This document shows, piece after piece, positions 8,688 to 17,824 of a DNA stretch of 64,000 bases (its first letter is position 1; each line of letters begins with the position of its first letter). The stretch spans positions 3,784,001-3,848,000 of the forward strand of contig NZ_CP033043.1 of the NCBI RefSeq assembly GCF_003667825.1, read 5' to 3'. Source of the DNA: Metabacillus litoralis (GTDB taxonomy: Bacteria; Bacillota; Bacilli; Bacillales; Bacillaceae). Both the position numbers and the translations under genes were made by a program. The notes beneath the pieces are model-generated. The model did not search any database. It was not told the DNA's origin and worked only from the letters and a program-made list of their open reading frames with translations.

Positions 8688-10517
8688 ATGAAATTGGAAT
8701 TAAAACGTAATGATCCGTGTTCTTGTGGAAGCGGAAAAAAATATAAAAAGTGCTGCATGAAGAAGGAAAATGTGATTCAGCTTCATGCTGTAAAGGAAGA
8801 ACGCTTTTATCAGCAAAAGCATGCACTTGTTGTAAAGGTGAAGGACTTTGTTTCTAAGAAGATTCCTTTAAGTAAACAATACCAATTACATACGGAATTT
8901 AAAAGAAGAACGGATCACACTTTGAACGAGCAGGCAGAAAAACAGTTCTTCGATTTTTGGCTGATCTTTTTTAACCGTTTTGAGAATGGTGCGCGTGGAA
9001 TTGAATGGTTTATCCAGGAAAATGGATCACGCCTTTCAGAAGATGAGCGCGAAATGGCAAACACTTGGCTATCTCTTAAGCCAAGGCTTATACAGGCGAT
9101 CGATTCAGGAGAAAAAAGTGTTCTTTTCGAAGATGCTTTCACTCATGAGCAATTCCCTGTTGCCCGTATGCAGGAAAACTTACCTAGCGTTGCACCATGG
9201 TACGGAACAATTGCTTTATTAGAACCTTTTGATCAATTATTCTATTTTAATGGTGTACGAAAATTCGAAAGCCCACAAAACTTCCACTATGCTGTAAAAA
9301 AAGTGGACGAGCTTCGTGAGGTAAAAGAGCTTAATCATGAGCAAATTTTGATGAATTACTTCCCTGAGATTTTAGCGGCGATTGCTAAGGGTGAAGAACG
9401 TGAATTAGGGACAAAAGAAATTCATCAATACAATCTCAACTATAAGATTGAAGATTCCGAGGCTGTTGATTCTTTCTTTCAAAACGAGGGAATTTTCGTA
9501 ATGGATAAATGGGAGCCAGCTCAAAAGCTTTGCAACTGGGTTGAAAATTGGCACCAATATTCAGATAGCGAGATTTCTGGCCCAATTCGTATGGGCTCGG
9601 TATACGGCTCGATCCGAATTGAAGGAAATCAACTTACATTTGTGACATTAGATGAAACAAGAGCGGAAGAATTCAAAGGTATGATGGAGCGAGTTGGTGC
9701 AGTTTCATTTGTAAATGAGGAAACACATTCACAAACTGTTCCTTTGCAAGTTGAAATCATCAACACGATTTCTTCGATGAATGAAGATACACCACAATAC
9801 TTTGCTTTCTACGCAAAGCATGATCTGCGTTTTGATTTAGATAAATCTCTTCCATTGTTTGATGGTCAATCGATTAGTGAGTTGATTGCAGCAGGACGCA
9901 AGGACGAGGTTGAGGCGTACTTGCAGCAAAGAGAATACAGCTTATATGTTCAAGCTCATTATGAGTTTAAGAATATCGCTGTTACACCAGACTTTAATTC
10001 AGTACGTAGAGAATTGGGGCTTCCTCTATCACCGTTCGTAACAGGCGGAAAAGGTCGAGCATCTTCTATCGAGAAAATCGACTCACCGTTAGCTAAAAAT
10101 AAATCGATCGTAAAAGAAGAAGACATTCCGAACTATGAACTGTTGGGCTTCACACCAGCAACAGTCAATAATTTCTTTGCTGGAGATTTCGTGACGTTCT
10201 TCAAGGAGAAAACAGAAGGTAAATCTGATTTGACTCTAAGAAAATATCGAAACTGCCTATTTGATCTAAGAGAAATCTTCCTAGAACACCCTGTTTCAAG
10301 CTGGGAAGAATGCGACGAAACCTTCTGGCACAACGTGTTTTTAGTAGATTTTCCACACCTCTACGATCCACTAACTAAAACTGTTGTTAAGGACTTTGCC
10401 AGCACATCCAAGGCACTGGCTAAATGGATTGAAAAAGACAAGGGTGTTAAAGGGCTTTCTAAGGTTGTAAATAAAATCGCGAAAGATGCGGAGGAGCCTT
10501 TGTTGGAGTTGGTGTAA
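8688..10517 (+). CDS. SEC-C motif protein, 609 aa
   Basis: An N-terminal SEC-C zinc-binding motif is clear: RNDPCSCGSGKKYKKCC, with Cys 11, 13, 22 and 23. The remaining ~580 residues are a soluble mixed helical protein without motifs I recognise. SEC-C occurs at the end of SecA and in many stand-alone proteins, where it binds zinc and often mediates protein contacts. The ribosome site is weak: GTG 8685, ATG 8688 and TTG 8694 are all near AGGTGA, and ATG 8688 was chosen. The gene is monocistronic, divergent from xpaC, and followed by a strong terminator. The biochemical role is unknown. Confidence 0.85.
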   Translation: MKLELKRNDPCSCGSGKKYKKCCMKKENVIQLHAVKEERFYQQKHALVVKVKDFVSKKIPLSKQYQLHTEFKRRTDHTLNEQAEKQFFDFWLIFFNRFENGARGIEWFIQENGSRLSEDEREMANTWLSLKPRLIQAIDSGEKSVLFEDAFTHEQFPVARMQENLPSVAPWYGTIALLEPFDQLFYFNGVRKFESPQNFHYAVKKVDELREVKELNHEQILMNYFPEILAAIAKGEERELGTKEIHQYNLNYKIEDSEAVDSFFQNEGIFVMDKWEPAQKLCNWVENWHQYSDSEISGPIRMGSVYGSIRIEGNQLTFVTLDETRAEEFKGMMERVGAVSFVNEETHSQTVPLQVEIINTISSMNEDTPQYFAFYAKHDLRFDLDKSLPLFDGQSISELIAAGRKDEVEAYLQQREYSLYVQAHYEFKNIAVTPDFNSVRRELGLPLSPFVTGGKGRASSIEKIDSPLAKNKSIVKEEDIPNYELLGFTPATVNNFFAGDFVTFFKEKTEGKSDLTLRKYRNCLFDLREIFLEHPVSSWEECDETFWHNVFLVDFPHLYDPLTKTVVKDFASTSKALAKWIEKDKGVKGLSKVVNKIAKDAEEPLLELV

Positions 10518-10525
10518 ACCCTCTA

Positions 10526-10566
10526 TAAGCAGCTACTAATCATAGAATTAGTAGCTGCTTTTTTAT
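10526..10566 (+). terminator. Rho-independent terminator
   Basis: AAGCAGCTACTAAT pairs with ATTAGTAGCTGCTT and is followed by TTTTT, directly after the SEC-C gene. Confidence 0.93.
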
Positions 10567-10683
10567 TCTACACGTAAAACATTAGACATGGATGTGGAAA
10601 GAGAGAGAAGAATCGTTCGCGGGCAGAGTCTTAGCTCACCTGAATATTCAAGCTGAAATATGTAGGAATTTGTAGAAATTTGT

Positions 10684-10785
10684 AGAATAGCGGATAAAAC
10701 TGAATAATCGCGGATAAATGTCTCGGAATCGCAGATATAGCACCAATAATCACGGATATAGCACCCGGAATCGCGGATAAAAGTT
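10684..10785 (+). repeat. Phased array A: five GATAAA/GATATA cores at 20-21 bp
   Basis: The core AATCGCGGATAAA (variants AGCGGATAAA, ATCGCAGATATA, ATCACGGATATA) has GATA at 10693, 10713, 10734, 10755 and 10776, intervals 20, 21, 21 and 21. Sequence between cores is not conserved. The mix of 20 and 21 rules out a coding repeat. Apart from this array and the two terminators nothing else was seen in 10518-11004. Confidence 0.9.
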
Positions 10786-10952
10786 AATCAAACGCAAAAC
10801 CAGCTTATTTTTACTATTAAAGAGGGTAAACCACCCATAGGTAAGTAGCATTTTTCCAACTATAAAATAAAGAATATCCTTATAAATAGCTTAAAATCTA
10901 TATATTTCACACGAATTTGACGTTTTATAATTCTGTTTTGTACAGGGCATAT

Positions 10953-11002
10953 AAAAAAGTAGTAATCTCCCCAAGTATATAAGGACGATTACTACCTTTT
11001 TA
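10953..11002 (-). terminator. Terminator of the minus-strand brnQ gene
   Basis: On the minus strand GGTAGTAATC pairs with GATTACTACTTTTTT across about 18 bases, just past the stop at 11005. Confidence 0.75.
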
Positions 11003-11004
11003 GT

Positions 11005-12309
11005 CTATTTTCTCATAACCCCAGCGACTAACGCACCAATAGCTGCTGGTACCAACCAGCCTAGTCCAATCTCAAAGAACGGAACGTAGTCTACTAAAAG
11101 GTTCATTCCTGGAATCGCGATTCCTGCGGCAGTTAAGCCGTCAATAATACTTAAAACTGCCGTGGCAATTAAGCTAAAAACATAGACTCTCGATTTGATC
11201 CCAAAGGCATAATCGATAAACGATAAAATAATTAACACAATTGCTAACGGATAGAGCGCAACCAACAATGGAACTGAAACTGAGATAAGCTGTGATAATC
11301 CAAAGTTCGCAATGCATGTACTAAAAACAGATAATACGAAGATTACTTGTTTGTATGAAAACCTCGGGAACACTTTTGATAGGTAGTTTCCGCAAGCAGA
11401 CACCAAACCAACACTTGTTGTTAAACATGCAAATGTGATTGCTAGTGCAAGGATTCCTTTTCCCAACGAACCAAACAATGCGCTTGCTGTTGCAGAGAGA
11501 ATGGCCCCGCCGTTGTCTAGGTAGCCAATTTGAGAAACACTTGTTGCTCCGATAAACGAAAGAGAAACATAAACAAAGATTAACCCTGCACACGCGATTA
11601 ACCCCGCCTTGATACAAACCTTCATCACTTCTACTCGTTCTTGAATGCCTCTTTCTTTTATTGCCGAAACAATGACAATGCCAAAAACAAGTGCACTTAA
11701 CGTATCCATCGTTAAGTAACCTTCTAAAAATCCTTTAAAAAACGCACCTTCTATATAGTCATTCTGCGGCGCTTGTAGTGATCCCATTGGAGTTAAAACA
11801 GCTTTTGCCGTTAAGATCACCAAAATGATTAAGAGAGCCGGAGTTAACATTTTTCCGATACGATCGACTAATTTGCTTGGGTTTAAGGCCAACCAAAACG
11901 TTATTGCAAAAAACAATATTGTATAAATAAAAAGTGGCAACCCTTGAGCTTCAAGGCCAACTGGTAGAAACGGAGTCACTCCAATTTCAAAAGCCACCGT
12001 TGCTGTTCGTGGGATTCCGAAAAATGGCCCGATTGTTAAATACAAAATAATCGGAAAAATCAGACCGAACTTTGGATGAACTTTGTTTCCAATTGTTTGA
12101 ATGTCACTGCCTGACAAAGCAATGGCTAGAATACCTAAAAAGGGAAGTCCAACACCTGTTATAAGAAATCCTAGAGTTGCTGCCCAAACATGCTCACCAG
12201 CCTGCTGTCCCATGGCGGGTGGAAAAATCATATTACCTGCACCTAAAAACAGGGCAAACAGCATTAAGCCGATAACAATTGTTTCCTTACCGGATAAATT
12301 TTTTACCAT
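11005..12309 (-). CDS. brnQ: Branched-chain amino acid:cation symporter BrnQ, 434 aa
   Basis: This is a twelve-helix membrane carrier of the LIVCS family that imports leucine, isoleucine and valine with Na+ or H+. Family signatures are visible: FALFLGAGNMIFPP near the N-terminus, IGPFFGIPRTATVAFEIG, and TFWLALNPSKLVDRIGK. ATG 12309 has GGAGG five bases upstream; an earlier ATG at 12324 overlaps that site and is unlikely. A second BrnQ is encoded divergently 270 bp away. The AT-rich gap between them presumably holds both promoters; no T-box or clear operator was recognised. Confidence 0.95.
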   Translation of the reverse strand: MVKNLSGKETIVIGLMLFALFLGAGNMIFPPAMGQQAGEHVWAATLGFLITGVGLPFLGILAIALSGSDIQTIGNKVHPKFGLIFPIILYLTIGPFFGIPRTATVAFEIGVTPFLPVGLEAQGLPLFIYTILFFAITFWLALNPSKLVDRIGKMLTPALLIILVILTAKAVLTPMGSLQAPQNDYIEGAFFKGFLEGYLTMDTLSALVFGIVIVSAIKERGIQERVEVMKVCIKAGLIACAGLIFVYVSLSFIGATSVSQIGYLDNGGAILSATASALFGSLGKGILALAITFACLTTSVGLVSACGNYLSKVFPRFSYKQVIFVLSVFSTCIANFGLSQLISVSVPLLVALYPLAIVLIILSFIDYAFGIKSRVYVFSLIATAVLSIIDGLTAAGIAIPGMNLLVDYVPFFEIGLGWLVPAAIGALVAGVMRK

Positions 12310-12580
12310 AATATCCTCCTGCATGAATAAGTTATATCAATATATGAATGTTTGTCGAAAAAAAGCACAAAAGATAGTTTAACATAAAATATTGTCGATG
12401 TTGTAGGAAAAAAATAAATTTTATAAAAATTTCAAACATGCAATTTTTTCTATCTCAAGATATCTTTTTAATCAGAATATAAATAATAATTTTAAAAGTT
12501 GCACTTTTTAGAGTTTACTAGATTTTATGTTCGCTCCTTGCTATAATTCTGCCTATTATCTTTTAAGGAGCCATTATATT

Positions 12581-13933
12581 ATGCTTAAGAAAAAAGAACT
12601 TATTCTTATTAGTTTTATGTTATTTTCTATGTTCTTCGGAGCCGGAAACCTAATTTTTCCAGCATTTTTAGGAAGATCGGCAGGAGAGGATGTTTGGCTT
12701 TCACTTGCTGGATTTATCTTAACTGCAGTGGGACTTCCGATTCTAGGAGTATTAGCAGTTGCTAAAGCAGGTAGCCTTGATACATTAGTAAACAGAGTAC
12801 ATCCTGTTTTCGCGTTTCTTTTTCCATTTTTAATTTATGTATCAATAGGTCCTGGGCTAGCAATTCCTCGCGCAGGCTCTACTGCCTATGAAATGGGATT
12901 AAAGCCGTTTCTACCAGCTGAAGGAGTAAGCCAACCGATGGTTTTATTCTTCTACACAATCGTCTTTTTTGCGATTACATTATGGTTGAGCTTAAATCCT
13001 TCAAAACTTGTGGATCGATTCGGTAAGCTGTTAACGCCACTTCTATTAATGATGATTGTGATTATTTTTGTGAAAAGCTTATTTACACCGATTGGATCAT
13101 TTTCTGAAGCAACAGGCGCATATGCGCAAAACGGCTTTTTCCAAGGATTTATGGATGGGTATTTAACAATGGATGCCCTTGCGGCGCTAGTGTTTGGAAT
13201 TGTTGTGGCAAATACAATTCGCACAAAAGGTGTGACAGACTCGAAATTAGTGTCAAAATACATGGGCTATGCTGGGATTGTAGCGGGCGTTTTACTAGCT
13301 TCAATCTATGGAATTCTTGCATTTTTCGGAGCTTCTAGCACATCGCTTGGCGAAGCGGAAAATGGTGCGCAGGTGTTAACAATTGTGATGAATCAATTAT
13401 TTGGCGGAGTGGGCATTGTGATGCTTGGATTGTTGTTTACACTAGCTTGCTTATGCGTTTGTATCGGACTTGTTATTTCTTGTAGTCAATATTTCTCTAC
13501 AATTTTCCCAAAGCTTTCTTATTCGAAATGGGCAATCATTTTAACAGCTATAAGTCTGCTATTAGCGAACATGGGATTAACTCAAATCCTTTCAATCTCT
13601 GTTCCAATTTTAGGGGCGATTTATCCTGTAGCCGTTGTGTTGATTGTTTTAGGTTTATGTCAGGATTGGATTAACAATCAAGTATACTTGGTTGCAACAC
13701 TTTTCACAGCTGCTTTTAGTGTGCTAGAAACAATTAATAGCACGTTCCTAGGCAGAGCATTAGATTCTGTATTGAGCTATGTACCTCTTTACGATAAAGG
13801 TGTGGGCTGGATCTTGCCTGCAATCGTTGGAGTTGTAATTGGAATGTTAATCAGTGGACGAGCTGGAGGTTCGGGTGCACGTGAGGAATCTCCTGCTGGG
13901 GTTTCAAATGCCTCCCCTGGGCTTGCGGAATAA
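12581..13933 (+). CDS. brnQ: Second branched-chain amino acid carrier BrnQ, 450 aa
   Basis: ATG 12581 follows AAGGAG by ten bases; an upstream in-frame ATG at 12527 has no ribosome site. The sequence carries the same LIVCS landmarks as its divergent neighbour (FGAGNLIFPAFLG, IGPGLAIPRAGSTAYEMG, LWLSLNPSKLVDRFGK). It ends in an extra Gly/Ala/Glu-rich tail of about 25 residues after the last helix (SGRAGGSGAREESPAG). The two proteins are clearly related but diverged throughout, so this is an old paralogue pair rather than a recent duplication. A strong terminator follows. Different affinity or amino acid preference is possible but not shown. Confidence 0.95.
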   Translation: MLKKKELILISFMLFSMFFGAGNLIFPAFLGRSAGEDVWLSLAGFILTAVGLPILGVLAVAKAGSLDTLVNRVHPVFAFLFPFLIYVSIGPGLAIPRAGSTAYEMGLKPFLPAEGVSQPMVLFFYTIVFFAITLWLSLNPSKLVDRFGKLLTPLLLMMIVIIFVKSLFTPIGSFSEATGAYAQNGFFQGFMDGYLTMDALAALVFGIVVANTIRTKGVTDSKLVSKYMGYAGIVAGVLLASIYGILAFFGASSTSLGEAENGAQVLTIVMNQLFGGVGIVMLGLLFTLACLCVCIGLVISCSQYFSTIFPKLSYSKWAIILTAISLLLANMGLTQILSISVPILGAIYPVAVVLIVLGLCQDWINNQVYLVATLFTAAFSVLETINSTFLGRALDSVLSYVPLYDKGVGWILPAIVGVVIGMLISGRAGGSGAREESPAGVSNASPGLAE

Positions 13934-13946
13934 TTATTTATACACA

Positions 13947-13981
13947 GTAAAAAACCCCGAATCTGCGATTCGGGGTTTTAT
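13947..13981 (+). terminator. Rho-independent terminator
   Basis: AAAACCCCGAATC pairs with GATTCGGGGTTTT across a 3-base loop. Confidence 0.93.
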
Positions 13982-13999
13982 CTATTTATTAAACCGTAA

Positions 14000-14164
14000 C
14001 TAGAAAGATCGTTGAAACAAACTTATAAGTCTATCTAGCTTTTCACTGGAAATTAGCACTATTTCATGGTTCATTCCAAACTGATTAACAACTTCGATTA
14101 GTTCTTGTCGTGCTACTTCTATGTTTTCCAACAGGTTTTCTCTCGTCATTGTTTTGGTTTTCAT
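14000..14164 (-). CDS. Spo0E-like aspartyl-phosphate phosphatase, 54 aa
   Basis: This short gene reads from ATG 14164 (GAGGG site seven bases upstream) to TAG at 14000. The product is two amphipathic helices: LLENIEVARQELIEVV, a short turn, then the signature SSEKLDRLISLF (the SQxLD-type motif, here S40-E-K-L-D44). Spo0E-family proteins dephosphorylate Spo0A~P and so delay sporulation. The family's usual length is 45-85 residues, so this one is complete. It lies 23 bp downstream of a small SANT/Myb-like gene on the same strand, probably as one transcript. The exact target (Spo0A or another response regulator) is not determined. Confidence 0.82.
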   Translation of the reverse strand: MKTKTMTRENLLENIEVARQELIEVVNQFGMNHEIVLISSEKLDRLISLFQRSF

Positions 14165-14187
14165 TTTCTATCCCTCAAAAGATTGAC

Positions 14188-14355
14188 TTAATATGTGTAA
14201 ATAGCTTCTTTTTTAAGCTTTCTATACCTTTTCTCTACACTTATTGATGTTCTATTCAGAATCGTGGCAATCTCTTTATACCTTTTCCCGCTCTCACGTA
14301 AGGAGATTAATCGGAAGTCTTCTTTAGTTGTCCAATGTCTATATGTTCGTAACAT
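14188..14355 (-). CDS. Small SANT/Myb-like DNA-binding protein, 55 aa
   Basis: From ATG 14355 (GGGGG ribosome-like site about ten bases upstream) to TAA at 14188. The sequence HWTTKEDFRLISLRESGKRY followed by KEIATILNRTSISVEKRYRK has the tryptophan plus three-helix spacing of SANT/Myb repeats and helix-turn-helix sporulation proteins such as the RsfA/YlbO group. Only one repeat is present, so it may bind DNA as a dimer. It is immediately upstream of a Spo0E-like gene, which suggests a role tied to sporulation or stationary phase. Function is inferred from pattern only. Confidence 0.72.
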   Translation of the reverse strand: MLRTYRHWTTKEDFRLISLRESGKRYKEIATILNRTSISVEKRYRKLKKEAIYTY

Positions 14356-14608
14356 GTCAGCTTCCCCCTACCAAAGATCTATGTTTTACATCATTCTACG
14401 TATTATGGTTTGATTCTATCATTGTTAAGAAACCAAATGTATAGGAATATGGTGCTACACACTCCGCCATATTCGGGTACATAGACCTTTTGCAGGGTTC
14501 CATTTTACTTACTTTATCCTTAATATCTATGTTTAACTAAATGACAGGGATAGGAATGCAGTACTATATACATTCTTCCCTTCATAAAAATTACCAGCAG
14601 AGCCGTTT

Positions 14609-16813
14609 CTATTTTATTAACTCTGTTACTCCCACAACATCTAAAGGCTTACTTAACAAATAACCTTGTCCAAGCTCACAGAAATTGTTTAATAAAAAAG
14701 TAAGCTGCACTTCTTCCTCTATCCCTTCTGCTATAACAGAAAAGTTCATCGTATGACTCATTTCTATAATAGCCTTGGCAATTGAACCGTTAAGTGTAGA
14801 GTCTAAAATATCATCAACAAAGGATTTATCAACTTTAATTTTATCTATTGGAAGATACTTTAAGTAGCTTAGTGAAGAATAGCCTTTTCCAAAGTCATCT
14901 ATTGCGATGTTCACTCCAAGCTCCTTCAGTTTTTTTAACACAATTCTTGAGAATTCGATATTTTGCATGATGCTCTCGGTGATTTCTAATTCTAAGTCAG
15001 CAGGATCTAGTTTAAAATCCTTCAGTGCCTGTTTTACATCGTCAACAAATCCCAAGTCCTGTATTTGTCTAACCGAAACGTTTACTGCAACCGGTACAGT
15101 TCCTAACCCAGCGTCCTTCCAGCGCTTATGCTGTTCGCAAACTTTGCGAAGCACCCATCTTCCTATTGGGACAATGAGCCCTGTTTCTTCTGCAAGTGGA
15201 ATGAAGTCTGCTGGTGAGATCATTCCGAGCTTTGGGTGTTTCCATCTTAGTAAGGCTTCAACACCGCAAACCTCTCGAGTAGCCAGCCTATATTGTGGCT
15301 GGTAGAACACTTCAAAATGTTCCTTAGCTAACGCCTTCCGTAGGCCAACCTCAAGTTCCATTTTTCTCGTTGATACATTTTGAAGAGTAGAATTATAATA
15401 TTGATAGTTATTTTTTCCACGTTCTTTTGCAAGGTACATGGCTGTGTCAGCATTTTTAATCAACGTTTCCTGATCCTCTCCGTCCACTGGATAGAGACTA
15501 ATACCCACACTAGGTGTGACAAAGAATTCGTCGCCATTTAAATCAAATGGTTGAGAAAAAGCTTGAATGATTCCCTGAGCAACTTCTTCAATCTCCTCAT
15601 ATGAGGTTGACTCTAGTAAAATGATAAACTCGTCACCGCCTTGTCGGGAGACCATACCTTGATTACCAACAGCCTCTACCAATCGTTTCGCCGCTTTCTG
15701 CAGGAGAAGATCGCCAGTGGAATGTCCTTTTGTATCATTAATAATTTTAAAACGATCTAAATCTAGAAATAAAACCGCGAGCATCTTGTCTTTTGCTTGG
15801 CTTAAGTGTTCATTTAAGTGATCTTTAAACATGTTTCGGTTTGGTAGCCCTGTTAACGAGTCATAGTAAGCCATTTGATGAATAATCTCATCAGCCTTTT
15901 TACGTTCGGTAATATCTCGTCCAACAATCAGCCTTGCTTTTCTTCCCTCGTATAGGATATTCATGACGGAAATCTCAATGTTAACTGTCCTGCCATCTGC
16001 CCGGATAATTTCAGTTTCAAAGCGATTTTTTTCAAGAGCGTTGGCTTCCATGTCTGATAGTGCCTCTTTAATAATCATCACACTATTTGTTGGCATATAG
16101 CGAAGAATTGATTTTCCCATTAACTCAAAAGGGTTTTCTTCCCCCAGCAGTTTACTACCTGCTTCGTTAATAAAATCCAAACTCCATTTCCTAATAACCG
16201 CAATAAGATCAGGAGACATTTCCACTAACCCTCTGTATCGTTCTTCCCGCTCCTTCGTTTCTGTTACATCAAATAACACACTTGTAAAGTCCACGTAGTT
16301 TCCCTTCTCATCAAATACTGGAATCCCACTGTCTTGAATCCATCTTACTTCACCACTAATAGGCTTTAAAATCCGATAAACATCTGTAACTGGCTTTCCT
16401 TCCTTCAACTTTTCCTGTCGCTGCTCTATAATTTGTAAATCCTCAGGATAAATAGCCTTTTTCCACAAAAGCTGATCTTGATAAAATTCCTCAAGAGGGT
16501 AACCATAAAGCTTCTCAATTCCAGGAGTGATCATAAGATGATCCTCTTTTAAATCATGTGACCAAATCGCAACATCTAATGAATCAAAAATACTATTCAG
16601 CTTTTGATTACTCTTCTGCAAATCCTTTGTTGTCTTGTTTACGGTTGCAAGTAAATAAATAAGTAAGGCAATCATCACGAAATTCAATGTAATAAACACA
16701 ATATGATATAAAAAACTGTCATGATGAAAAAAGAAGTATAAAGTTCCCACTAAGATATTACAGATAATAATTAACGATATATATGACATCCATTTATGCT
16801 TAAACATATTCAT
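14609..16813 (-). CDS. Membrane PAS-PAS-GGDEF-EAL cyclic-di-GMP protein, 734 aa
   Basis: Two transmembrane helices (about residues 9-30 and 35-57) are followed by PAS domains at about 65-185 and 190-305, a diguanylate cyclase domain with intact GGDEF at 392-396, and a phosphodiesterase domain with EAL at 519-521. The EAL domain also has the ESIMQN, DDFGKGYSS and AEGIEEE catalytic blocks, so the phosphodiesterase looks active. The GGDEF motif is intact, but the RxxD inhibitory site five residues before it is absent. The protein could make or degrade c-di-GMP in response to a PAS signal. ATG 16813 follows GGGGAG. It is monocistronic. Confidence 0.95.
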   Translation of the reverse strand: MNMFKHKWMSYISLIIICNILVGTLYFFFHHDSFLYHIVFITLNFVMIALLIYLLATVNKTTKDLQKSNQKLNSIFDSLDVAIWSHDLKEDHLMITPGIEKLYGYPLEEFYQDQLLWKKAIYPEDLQIIEQRQEKLKEGKPVTDVYRILKPISGEVRWIQDSGIPVFDEKGNYVDFTSVLFDVTETKEREERYRGLVEMSPDLIAVIRKWSLDFINEAGSKLLGEENPFELMGKSILRYMPTNSVMIIKEALSDMEANALEKNRFETEIIRADGRTVNIEISVMNILYEGRKARLIVGRDITERKKADEIIHQMAYYDSLTGLPNRNMFKDHLNEHLSQAKDKMLAVLFLDLDRFKIINDTKGHSTGDLLLQKAAKRLVEAVGNQGMVSRQGGDEFIILLESTSYEEIEEVAQGIIQAFSQPFDLNGDEFFVTPSVGISLYPVDGEDQETLIKNADTAMYLAKERGKNNYQYYNSTLQNVSTRKMELEVGLRKALAKEHFEVFYQPQYRLATREVCGVEALLRWKHPKLGMISPADFIPLAEETGLIVPIGRWVLRKVCEQHKRWKDAGLGTVPVAVNVSVRQIQDLGFVDDVKQALKDFKLDPADLELEITESIMQNIEFSRIVLKKLKELGVNIAIDDFGKGYSSLSYLKYLPIDKIKVDKSFVDDILDSTLNGSIAKAIIEMSHTMNFSVIAEGIEEEVQLTFLLNNFCELGQGYLLSKPLDVVGVTELIK

Positions 16814-16920
16814 TAAAAACTCCCCTAGTGTCTAACCTGATACTTCTATTTTACCTAGTGATGATAGGATCTGTATAGGTCAAAAGTGATATATTTTGAC
16901 CTATTTAGACAAAAGACGAC

Positions 16921-16952
16921 AAAAGCACCCAAATAAAACAGGTGCTTATTTC
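16921..16952 (-). terminator. Terminator downstream of comK
   Basis: On the minus strand AAGCACC pairs with GGTGCTT across about 11 bases and runs into TTTG, just past the comK stop. Confidence 0.8.
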
Positions 16953-16955
16953 ATT

Positions 16956-17510
16956 CTACTCTTTAAATTTTTCAGGGTCGATTTTATACAACTCCGTTCC
17001 TTCTGCTACAGAGGACTGACGTAATCCTTCTGTTATTCGTTCATACCTTAAATCATATGTACTAACAAGTCGGGCGGCAATGCCAAGCTTTGTATGTAAT
17101 GTTCTTTTCGTTAACTCGACCTTTGCTTTATTATGATTTGTGAAAACAATTAACGCCTGACCCTCGTCATCCATAATATCTACTACATGCTGATAAGCAA
17201 CCCACACACATTTTGGCTTATAAGGAGAGCATACAGGAATCATACACAACCTATATTTTTCACTAACCATCACAGGCATCATTTTTTTGCCTGCAAAAAT
17301 GGAATGTGCTGAGGCCTTTCTTCCGTCCATATCACTTCCGTAAAAAATACAACTGTCATTCATGATTTTTATAGGACTTAACGCAACCTTCACAACTCGA
17401 TATTGTTCAAGAACGATGCTGAAAAGTTCACCATTATCTGAGTAATAAGGCAAAATACCCATTGTGTACTCATGAATAATGTAATCATTTAACATTTGAA
17501 TGCTCTCCAT
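16956..17510 (-). CDS. comK: Competence transcription factor ComK, 184 aa
   Basis: The family is recognised along the full length: YIIHEYTMGILPYYSDNGEL, then SCIFYGSDMDGRKASAHSIF, MIPVCSPYKPKCVWVAYQHV and LHTKLGIAARL. ComK is the master activator of DNA-uptake genes; it binds pairs of AT-boxes (AAAA-N5-TTTT). The length is close to the usual 190. ATG 17510 has GAGGGTG five bases upstream. The gene is single with its own terminator. An oppositely directed short transcription unit appears to start in its promoter region. A ComK-type site is seen upstream of ssbB in this window. Confidence 0.95.
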   Translation of the reverse strand: MESIQMLNDYIIHEYTMGILPYYSDNGELFSIVLEQYRVVKVALSPIKIMNDSCIFYGSDMDGRKASAHSIFAGKKMMPVMVSEKYRLCMIPVCSPYKPKCVWVAYQHVVDIMDDEGQALIVFTNHNKAKVELTKRTLHTKLGIAARLVSTYDLRYERITEGLRQSSVAEGTELYKIDPEKFKE

Positions 17511-17559
17511 ATAATCACCCTCTAATTAAATTTAATTCTTTAATTTTATAAAAGAGTTG

Positions 17560-17650
17560 GATATAATACGGATATAGTTGGAATTTATCCAGCTCCTATC
17601 AGGCCTTAAGCACTCGCCATCCAAAGTTTGTGCTTAGGGTTTTTTTATCG
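17560..17650 (+). ncRNA. Candidate small RNA divergent from comK
   Basis: A TATAAT box at about 17563 is followed some 40 bases later by a strong terminator, CCTTAAGCAC pairing with GTGCTTAGGG (one G-T) and a seven-T run ending near 17647. No reading frame with a ribosome site lies between. No plus-strand gene upstream could need this terminator, because comK is on the other strand. The implied transcript is about 65-75 nucleotides. The -35 element is poor. Besides this nothing else was seen in 17511-17824. Confidence 0.5.
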
Positions 17651-17824
17651 TTTTCCTCACATCTACCCCCTTCCATTTTCCTACAAAATTTACTATATCC
17701 TCCAATATTATAAGTTAATTTTCCAGAATAGTATGTTATATTATTGTAAATCTTGTAAACTTTTGATGTAATTTGTTGCAGATTGTAGCAAACTGTTATA
17801 TGGATCAAATGATTCGTGTATGGC

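Noticed and set aside
17599..17808. Minus-strand frame of 69 codons upstream of comK
   Set aside because: No ribosome site, odd composition, and it overlaps the strong plus-strand terminator.
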